A program made the position numbers and the translations under genes. From Corbicula japonica (Eukaryota; Mollusca; Bivalvia; Venerida; Cyrenidae): DNA of 64,000 bases. A model generated the notes under the pieces. The model ran no database searches. It worked only from the letters and a program-made list of their open reading frames with translations, and was not told the DNA's origin. Shown here in pieces: positions 61,201 to 64,000 of the stretch. The stretch's first letter is position 1; the number at the start of each line of letters is the position of its first letter. The stretch covers positions 8,174,396 through 8,238,395 of the forward strand of contig JAZAYU010000009.1 of NCBI GenBank assembly GCA_038501625.1, written 5' to 3'.

Positions 61201-63876
61201 CATAGAATTATTACAATACAAAATTTCCAATACTATGTGACATTACTTGTTGCAGGGTCTTGAAGGTCACAACTACTGTCGTAATCCTGACGCTGATGCT
61301 AGACCTTGGTGCTATGTTAATGATGAGGGAAAGTTTGGCTTCTGTCCTGTACCACAATGCTCTGATGAAGAGGTTGTTATGACAACACAAGCACCAGTTG
61401 TCACGACAACAACTCGTAAGTTCTTGGTTTCCATTCCCAATTGACTAGAATGTACAGGCTGATTCTTTTAAGATGTGGAAAAATACTATATTAAGCATCA
61501 TTGTGTTTAAAATTCCTGATACATGTACAACTAGAATCTTGCCATGAATTTACAATTAATACAAAAGACTACTTACTTAAAACATATTTTAATAAGAATA
61601 ATAGTTTTTTGGAGATTCATCTATAACTATCCTTGAGCTACCGGTACTTATAATAAATGTAACTTTCTAACAATTATATTGTTTGTGGCATCATTAAGAA
61701 TTCACAGAAACACTAAACATAGAAGAAATTTATTTTTAAAACTTTGATTAAAAAAAATTGAAAAAATTGTCTTATTCAATGATGATAGTAAAAATCCAGT
61801 TTTTACTTTGATAGTGCTGATTTCATACATTTGTAAACATTGGCATGTTATTTTTTAACTAACAGATGCCCCGGAGTGTCCTGATGATAAATTTTACTGT
61901 GCCAGATCTGTCAAGTAAGTATATTCAACAAATGCATTAATATTCTGAATGCCGATGAAAACGCAACACTATAGATTCTGAAATATGTACCTAATAGTTA
62001 TTGAAAATTACTTAAAGTCAGGGCTTTTTGTTTTTGCCAAAAATAGAAAAACATAGATGAAAATGTTGACTGATATGCTACAAAAATGATAGCCTTCTTT
62101 TTTAGACCAAAACTTCCCAGCTGGTATTCGTGAATGTTCTCCTTAACAAAATAAATCAAATTCTTAGAGCTAGATGTATGAATAATTTTTTAAAGTGAAC
62201 AAGTTCAACAAGAAATATCTCATATAAGTACAATACACAGTTTTCAATAAAACTGTTTTGTGTTTTTGTGTGTTTTAGATGCATAAGTGAACAGTGGCAT
62301 TGTGATTATGAAGCAGATTGTGATTATGGCGAGGATGAAATGGGATGTGGTAAATAAAAATGTTAAATTATAAATCTGTCACACCAACACTGTCATTTAC
62401 TTCTTATTGTGGTATCAGTATAATATGTTGTGTGGGTTTAATTTTTGCATATTTCTCACTAGGAAAAATACAAGATCACACTTTGGGTTTCAAAACTTAT
62501 GTAAAGTCTAGTTTCCATAGCATAACTTGGCAGCTGCAGAAATGACTAATTAAATCTAACCACAAGTTATTCTCATTGACCCTTTACTACACATATACAG
62601 GTTTTAAAACATTTGCAAACTGTGTAGATCCAGATCAGCTCACAAACCAGTGATTTCTGATCAAGAGCTATGTTTATGCTTGGTCAGAAATAACATAATC
62701 AAAAAATTAAAAAGTGTAGATGCTGATCAGACGGCATGACTGTACCTGCTGATCTGGAGTTATACAGTTTGCTCATGGAGAACAGTCATATCCAATAGGG
62801 TAAAGGGTGAATGAGCAATTTGCAGATTCAGAGTATAAGAATTTTATAAGTCTTTTCCAGTCATACATCATAACATTCACCTTTTGACAGTAAAATAATG
62901 TGAAGCACACCTTAACATATGGTTTGAATATAAGAATAATTACTTTAGGTATAATGAAGTGGATTTGTGATCAACTATTTTATTTACACTGGTAAAAACA
63001 AATTTTCTTTTTATTTTATGCTTTTAGTGCATTATTTGCGTGAATTAGACAGAAACATTGCATGAAGTGGCGCCAAAAACATTTGTCTTTGACGTAACGT
63101 CATGACGTCATATTACCAAACTTGAGCCTGATTTCTAAACGTTCTCATTCGGAATATTATGTGCGTTTGGGTACCAACGTAAAAAAACAGTGAAAATAAA
63201 AATGATATTCCACTGTTTGAAAATAGTGAAATACCACTTTTATTTCACCGGGAAAATTCTATATTTCACTGGAAAGCATAAAATAAAAGTTGGTTTTTCA
63301 CAAACTATTTCTTTGGTTTTTAGATTACAAGATTCTGCAATTCAATGTAAAGAAGAACAGGAAGATTGCTGATGAGCACATCAAAGAGACCTTCATGGGA
63401 GCTTCCAATGAAACTGTATGTTCTAAAACACAGTAACATTCCTTATTATGCATATATGGGTAAAACTTTCTCGATGTTTTAAATAATTTTGTTTTGTAGC
63501 ACTTCTAGTCAAATTATCAAAATTTTACACAAAATTGGTAAAATGAATTATTGGAAATTACTGGAACACACCAGATTTTTTAGAGCATAGAATACAAACT
63601 TTTTCCTATCCCAATATTGAAGTACAATTTACAAAAATAGTGTGCAAATGCCCATGCCAAACAAATTTTAAGACGACTGTTTTTCTATACAAACTATGTG
63701 CACTGTTTTGCAGTGTGCCAAGCAGTGTTTAAGTAAAGAAGCATATGTTTGTCGTTCATTCTCATTTGATGCTGCGCAGAGGAAATGTGAACTATCTGAT
63801 GTGAACTCTCAGACATCTTCGTTACCATACAGATGGAACTTCCTTACCAATATATATGAGCTGCTCTCACAAACGG
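31141..63876 (+). CDS. Secreted mosaic protein: SRCR, C-type lectin, kringle, LDLa, PAN (13 exons, 3' end off window)
   Basis: Exons: 31141-31212, 32194-32303, 39586-39717, 40239-40420, 43336-43512, 50537-50761, 51195-51428, 60693-60811, 61256-61415, 61866-61914, 62279-62349, 63324-63415, 63714-63876. All junctions are GT/AG and join without a frame break into 595 codons. The modules are extracellular, so the product is probably secreted and binds carbohydrate, protein or microbial ligands. The SRCR end, lectin, kringle, LDLa and PAN borders are all phase 1, the classic exon-shuffling signature. Kringle, SRCR and PAN modules occur in secreted trypsin-like proteases such as neurotrypsin and plasma kallikrein, so a protease domain downstream is possible but not seen. 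The introns are packed with mobile elements. Confidence 0.85.
31446..31660. repeat. GATCCAGATCAGCC palindromic MITE, near-complete copy
   Basis: The ends ATTATCCCTTTCCTCCATA and TATGGAGGAAAGGGTTAA are inverted repeats; the centre has CTGATCAGGATCTGCACTGG. This 215-bp copy best defines the family. It lies in intron 1 of the mosaic gene. Confidence 0.8.
32194..32303 (+). CDS. Exon 2: hydrophilic linker
   Basis: Acceptor ATTACCAG; phase 0 in, phase 2 out. Encodes a basic polar stretch ([20 protein letters not shown]) ending ...SGQRIR, which joins LDGNGTF of the next exon to give a typical SRCR start (RLDGNG). Another frame ([20 protein letters not shown]) looks protein-like but cannot join the SRCR exon in phase. 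Confidence 0.6.
32968..33162 (+). pseudogene. LINE reverse-transcriptase fragment, upstream half
   Basis: Encodes [20 protein letters not shown], a typical RT block, then after a frame change a region ending STTDNIF. It is interrupted at 33162 by the family H element and continues at 37289. Confidence 0.75.
33163..37288 (+). mobile_element. Tandem-core element, family H, clean copy
   Basis: Left end ATGCCTCCAAAGGGAGGCAT (hairpin), then CCGTCCGTCCATCCGTCC. The core contains CTTGTCCTCGCTTCTTCT units and a short CCCTAA array (33866-33893). The right end is TTCGGGGGCATATGTCAA, hairpin GTCAATTTCAAGTGAC, then CTCTTGTT. Removing it restores an open LINE frame (ATTTTT joined to GTTTTAAATTC), so the borders are accurate to a base or two and there is no target duplication. 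A family C element is nested inside. Confidence 0.8.
34593..36987 (+). mobile_element. Tandem-core element, family C (family A ends, D-like core)
   Basis: Left end AGCTCACCTGAGCTGGCTCAG with GGTGAGCT, then GTCCGTCGTCCGTCC; right end CAGGTGAGTGATAAAGGGCC, hairpin GGGCCATCATGGCCC, CTCTTGTT. These termini match family A, but the core is about 13 units of a ~145-bp monomer related to array D (ACTTGGTCAGGATGTTTGTC ... AAAAACTAGGTCACTGTTAC). The final units at 36540-36930 are diverged. Confidence 0.85.
37289..37565 (+). pseudogene. LINE reverse-transcriptase fragment, downstream half
   Basis: Continues the frame from 33162: [20 protein letters not shown], then [14 protein letters not shown] with the catalytic-palm Asp of RT motif A, a stop, and a later [15 protein letters not shown] piece. 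Sequence between motif A and KYLG is mostly missing. Confidence 0.75.
37728..38113. mobile_element. Fold-back MITE (386 bp)
   Basis: The ends CAGGGTGGGTAATCAAAGTG and its complement have arms of about 145 bp. ATTA is repeated directly on both sides (37724-37727, 38114-38117). Confidence 0.75.
38805..39585. other. End of intron 2, no feature seen
   Basis: Between the long-TIR element and SRCR exon 3. Short open frames on both strands (up to 108 codons, 39116-39442 minus) show no recognisable motif. Confidence 0.4.
39586..40420 (+). CDS. Exons 3-4: SRCR domain, group A
   Basis: Exon 3 (39586-39717) gives [28 protein letters not shown] and VACRQLGF. Exon 4 (40239-40420) gives [20 protein letters not shown], then [13 protein letters not shown]. 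Six cysteines and a domain split over two exons are the marks of group A SRCR domains (group B has eight cysteines in one exon). SRCR domains bind proteins and microbial surfaces in many immune and protease proteins. The internal junction is phase 2 and the exit phase 1. Confidence 0.9.
40807..40985. mobile_element. Palindromic insertion in intron 4
   Basis: Outer arms CAGTTATTTCATATGTGATT and AGATCACATATGAAATAACT are complementary. An inner stem (GCGTTTTGAACTGTT / AACAGTTCAAAACGC) surrounds CCTAGGCCGTAGGCCGAGG. A ~98-bp direct duplication (GAGGGAAACAGT...GACCGG.CAACAGTTCGC) follows at 40990-41170. Confidence 0.6.
41424..41684 (+). mobile_element. Short tandem-core-class element without core (family I)
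   Basis: Left end TTATTCCCCACAAAGTGGAA, then CAGTCAGTCCGTAC; right end hairpin GTGTCCGAGGACAC, ATTCTAGTTT. It has the arm layout of the larger elements and a CTAGTTT end like family F, but only about 260 bp and no tandem monomers. Confidence 0.55.
42150..43229 (+). mobile_element. Tandem-core element, family E
   Basis: The left arm TATACCCCCACTTCGAAGAA with complementary GGGGGGTATA is followed by GTCCGTCTGTCCGTCCG. About five units of 150-190 bp carry GTCGCAGTTTTCTAAGCAAC and CATCTACTTCCTGTTTACCG. The right end is a GTGAGCATTAGCTCAC hairpin and TTTTCTTGTTTT. It ends about 105 bp before the first lectin exon. Confidence 0.75.
43336..51428 (+). CDS. Exons 5-7: C-type lectin-like domain with an SR-rich insertion
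   Basis: Exon 5 (43336-43512): [18 protein letters not shown] and [20 protein letters not shown]. Exon 6 (50537-50761): [20 protein letters not shown], then a His/Arg/Ser-rich low-complexity run of about 40 residues, then SIHYFKWFP. Exon 7 (51195-51428): [28 protein letters not shown] and [11 protein letters not shown]. Six cysteines fit a long-form domain. The usual EPN sugar-site triplet reads EPS and WND reads WMD, so classical calcium-dependent sugar binding is doubtful. Acceptors at 50536 and 51194 were chosen over nearby alternatives because they alone give one continuous domain. Phase 1 at both ends. Confidence 0.8.
43612..43815. repeat. Poly-G tracts in ~65-bp tandem units
   Basis: Three direct units (CTTATAATTGAGAATGTG and variants, then TTTCATTTTCTGAAG) each end in a G run; two runs exceed 15 G. 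This looks like microsatellite expansion just after lectin exon 5, and it can form G-quadruplexes. Confidence 0.7.
43816..44651. other. Intron sequence, no gene seen
   Basis: AT-rich. TACAAGTTTACAAGTTTATT at about 44197 is a short tandem. No defensible ORF. Confidence 0.4.
44652..45905 (-). pseudogene. Unrecognised intronless gene remnant (~400 codons)
   Basis: The largest frame (45362-44652, 236 codons) carries two CxxC words in its second half ([12 protein letters not shown] and [13 protein letters not shown]). Upstream, a separate frame encodes [20 protein letters not shown] and a Lys/Glu-rich region, and before it an ATG frame [20 protein letters not shown] at about 45891. One frameshift (near 45775) and at least one stop or shift between 45435 and 45362 separate them. 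No splice sites are needed. AT-rich codon use with many Lys, Asn and Ile. I do not recognise the family; it could be an old DNA-element or virus-like insertion. It lies antisense in intron 5. Confidence 0.4.
46283..46562 (+). CDS. Possible 5' exon with MULE-like GRRVIEL word
   Basis: Starts at an ATG (46283), Arg/Lys/Ser-rich ([20 protein letters not shown]). A stop at 46472 is followed in the same frame by [16 protein letters not shown], and a clean donor CAG|GTAAGT at 46562. The GRRVIEL word parallels the one at 14.05 kb. Its phase does not match the next exon at 47182, so a link to the exonuclease gene is unproven; it may be an untranslated leader exon. The preceding 45906-46282 holds nothing recognisable. 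Confidence 0.25.
46636..46990. mobile_element. Palindromic TTAA MITE, copy 3 (one arm)
   Basis: CACCACACTCCTCCCAGTTC and the following ~350 bp match the left arm of the copies at 6132 and 6970. The second arm is absent. Confidence 0.7.
47182..48547 (+). pseudogene. PML/TREX-like DEDDh 3'-5' exonuclease, decayed
   Basis: Exon 1 (47182-47309): ...[10 protein letters not shown], an extra T at 47293, then ETTDL; this insertion falls inside the first catalytic motif (FDLETT). Exon 2 starts at 47706 in the matching phase: [33 protein letters not shown] and [10 protein letters not shown], giving the remaining Asp and the His..Asp of the DEDDh set. The C-terminal part ([31 protein letters not shown], then [16 protein letters not shown], then [12 protein letters not shown]) changes frame near 48215, 48355 and at an A7 run (48475-48481). 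The last part resembles the C-terminal region of PML-like exonuclease proteins in invertebrates. With four breaks the copy is probably dead. It lies in intron 5 on the sense strand. Confidence 0.7.
48548..49514. other. Intron sequence, no gene seen
   Basis: AT-rich. A 139-codon minus-strand frame (49309-48890) is Asn/Ile/Lys-rich without motifs and most likely chance. Confidence 0.4.
49515..49702. repeat. GATCCAGATCAGCC palindromic MITE
   Basis: Left end TTATTCCATATATACGCATT, centre CTGATCAGGATCTACATTG, with a decayed right arm (CATAAAGGCATGCCTACAC). Confidence 0.6.
49703..50536. other. Intron sequence before lectin exon 6
   Basis: No repeat or ORF that I can support. The end contains two possible acceptors, 50481 and 50536; the second is the one used in the joined model. 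Confidence 0.4.
51025..51115. repeat. GATCCAGATCAGCC MITE fragment
   Basis: GCTGATCTGGACCTACGCTG and GTAGACCCAGATCAGAC in inverted order, between lectin exons 6 and 7. Confidence 0.5.
51454..51548. mobile_element. Palindromic TTAA MITE, copy 4, first piece
   Basis: Words such as CTGTTGTCGGTATCATATTA and ACTCATGTAGGCATTTAAA match the middle of the copies at 6132 and 6970. The copy is cut by the next repeat and by element F, and resumes at 53455. Confidence 0.6.
51549..51852. repeat. GATCCAGATCAGCC palindromic MITE, long copy
   Basis: Left end TTCACTCCATATATACGCC. Three GATCTGGATC-type centres show an internal duplication of the unit GGTCAGAAAT.ACCTA. Confidence 0.65.
51887..53454 (+). mobile_element. 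Tandem-core element, family F
   Basis: Left hairpin ATGTCTCCCCCCCTCCGGGG with GGAGACAT; short GTCCGTCTGTC stretch; about ten units of ~146 bp (CAATAACTCGAGTACCCTTT ... TATTGATTTTGGGGTCAGTA ... AGGTCAAAGGTCAAGGTCA). The right end is GGGGGAGACATGAGTTTTTC, CACAAAAAACATCTAGTT. Both flanks match one arm of the palindromic MITE (GCTATTT / TTCCTTTAC), so the borders are known to within a base or two and no target duplication is seen. Confidence 0.85.
53455..53573. mobile_element. Palindromic TTAA MITE, copy 4, second piece
   Basis: Resumes after element F with CTTTACTTTTATAACC and ATACAAAGATACATTAAT, colinear with 6670-6790 of copy 1. Confidence 0.65.
53574..54170. other. Intron sequence, no gene seen
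   Basis: AT-rich with a short internal repeat (GTAATGACAA/GAAATGACAA at about 54000-54050). Nothing else supported. Confidence 0.4.
54567..54706. mobile_element. Near-perfect 140-bp palindrome
   Basis: Begins CACAGGTGACCGTATCATTG and ends with its complement. The arms are about 65 bp with few mismatches around a TTTTTAATATATCAAAAA centre. It lies in the intron before the last exon of the [15 protein letters not shown] gene. Confidence 0.75.
55262..55352. repeat. CCAAT-bearing repeat, single arm
   Basis: CCATTTCAGCCAATCAGATG, then CTTGAGATTTGAGACTGG. Matches one arm of the palindrome at 57778-57918. Confidence 0.6.
57610..57757. repeat. TTA-type microsatellite
   Basis: Runs of ATT/TTA trinucleotides interrupted by GTCA and CTATC words. 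The open frames here are low-complexity artefacts. Confidence 0.85.
57778..57918. mobile_element. Palindromic element with paired CCAAT boxes
   Basis: The left arm (GAGGTTATAAAGCTGAG ... CAAGCATCTGATTGGCTGAA) and right arm (TTCAGCCAATCAGATGCTTG ... CTCAGTTTTATAACCT) are complementary around ATGGTGACTGGTCGCCAT. Each arm has a CCAAT word and a TATAA-like word facing outward. Confidence 0.7.
58517..60503 (+). mobile_element. Tandem-core element, family G
   Basis: Left hairpin TATGCCCCCCTTCGAAGAAG with CGGGGGTATA; a (GGTC)n/GGTATGTC run (58560-58615); about ten units of ~147 bp (GATCAATAACTAGACAACGC ... GTGTGGAGGTTGGTCATGAC ... AGGTCAAAGGTCAAGGTCA); about 500 bp of unique sequence; right end GGGGGGGGCATTTGTGTTTG, hairpin GTGTTTGACAAACAC, CTCTTGTTT. 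Several central units are almost identical. Part of the unit is shared with family F. Confidence 0.85.
60693..61415 (+). CDS. Exons 8-9: kringle domain and Thr-rich linker
   Basis: Exon 8 (60693-60811): [38 protein letters not shown]. Exon 9 (61256-61415): [29 protein letters not shown], then acidic and Thr-rich [11 protein letters not shown]. All six kringle cysteines are present, plus the [12 protein letters not shown] signature. The aromatic and acidic residues of a lysine-binding site are only partly conserved. The intron inside the domain is phase 0 and both outer borders are phase 1. Confidence 0.92.
61866..62349 (+). CDS. Exons 10-11: LDL-receptor class A repeat
   Basis: Exon 10 (61866-61914): [17 protein letters not shown]. 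Exon 11 (62279-62349): [23 protein letters not shown]. Six cysteines and the acidic calcium site (DCDYGEDE, usual form DCxDGSDE) are intact. The internal junction is phase 2; outer borders are phase 1. Confidence 0.9.
62577..62808. repeat. GATCCAGATCAGCC palindromic MITE
   Basis: Left end TTGACCCTTTACTACACATA, right end CAATAGGGTAAAGGGT. The motif GTGTAGATCCAGATCAGC is followed by the complementary GCTGATCTGGAG. It lies in intron 11. Confidence 0.65.
63020..63320. other. Intron region with CRE-like cluster and small inverted repeats
   Basis: TTGACGTAACGTCATGACGT, then CATATTACC, at about 63092-63120 holds two overlapping TGACGT/ACGTCA palindromes. About 80 bp on, GTGAAATACCACTTTTATTT and AAAATAAAAGTT-type words form weak inverted repeats. 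A similar TGACGTCA...TACC word occurs at 13.86 kb, so a repeat family is likely. Confidence 0.4.
63324..63876 (+). CDS. Exons 12-13: PAN/apple-like domain
   Basis: Exon 12 (63324-63415): [20 protein letters not shown] ... MGASNET. Exon 13 (63714-63876): [28 protein letters not shown], and on to ELLSQT. The CA..CL....VCRSFS......C.L pattern is typical of PAN domains (apple, hepatocyte growth factor and plasminogen N-terminus), which mediate protein or glycan contacts. It ends in phase 1 at a GTAAAT donor, so the gene continues beyond the window. Confidence 0.85.
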
Positions 63877-63939
63877 GTAAATATCATTCTACATAATTTA
63901 AATAACCCACTAATGAAGAGAAGTTTGAAGTATATGGCA

Positions 63940-64000
63940 TTAAGGTTGTAACCCCATATTGATTTTGAGGTCAAATGTCAAGGTCATTGTGAGCTTTAAT
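63940..64000 (+). repeat. Start of another F/G-related repeat unit
   Basis: CCCCATATTGATTTTGAGGT, then CAAATGTCAAGGTCATTGTG, matches the conserved half of the family F and G monomers. Cut off by the window edge. Confidence 0.5.

Noticed and set aside
1..64000. tRNA, rRNA or other structured RNA genes
   Set aside because: No convincing B-box (GGTTCGANTCC) with an acceptor stem, and no rRNA-like stretch. TTCGAATATGGG words in element C are repeat sequence.

Overview
The window is animal nuclear DNA: AT-rich, long introns with GT/AG borders, TTAGGG-type repeats, and a very high load of transposon-derived sequence. The repeat types suggest a bivalve mollusc: tandem-core elements with (GTCC)n-rich arms that resemble the oyster 'pearl' elements, and a common GATCCAGATCAGCC palindrome. 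Species cannot be named from sequence alone, and no taxonomic search was possible.

Layout. (1) 0-3 kb, minus strand: a multi-exon ZNF862-like, hAT-derived gene with a frameshift at an A8 run. (2) 3.3-9 kb: a tandem-core element, two large palindromic TTAA-flanked MITEs and small repeats. (3) 9.9-23.3 kb: a composite of nested repeats. Its outer arms match those of a clean element at 33.2-37.3 kb. It holds telomere-like repeats, TATA-rich 49-bp repeats, a decayed zinc-finger/tyrosine-recombinase gene, a 350-bp satellite, a 169-codon unknown ORF and two tandem-core arrays. (4) 24-30.4 kb: decayed pogo/Tigger genes, a LINE fragment and two fold-back elements, one inserted in a Tigger gene. (5) 31.1 kb to the right edge, plus strand: one large host gene for a secreted mosaic protein (signal peptide, SRCR, C-type lectin, kringle, LDLa, PAN). 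Thirteen exons join in phase into 595 codons, and the gene runs off the window.

The introns of the mosaic gene hold most of the remaining sequence: a four-level nest (long-TIR element, LINE, tandem-core element, second tandem-core element) at 32.4-38.8 kb; further tandem-core elements at 41.4, 42.2, 51.9 and 58.5 kb; an unrecognised antisense ORF at 44.7-45.9 kb; a PML/TREX-like exonuclease pseudogene at 47.2-48.5 kb; and an antisense, decayed multi-exon gene of the SDGPTTQYR family at 54.2-57.4 kb.

The main biological signals are: (a) a set of tandem-core elements with a shared 3' end (hairpin plus CTTGTT or CTAGTT), T/T target sites seen at two reconstructed empty sites, cores that differ between elements with the same ends, and nucleosome-sized monomers that in two families carry triple AGGTCA motifs; (b) the zinc-finger tyrosine recombinase among direct repeats; (c) the mosaic lectin/kringle gene with phase-1 modules. 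All protein family calls come from motif recognition by eye, not database searches.
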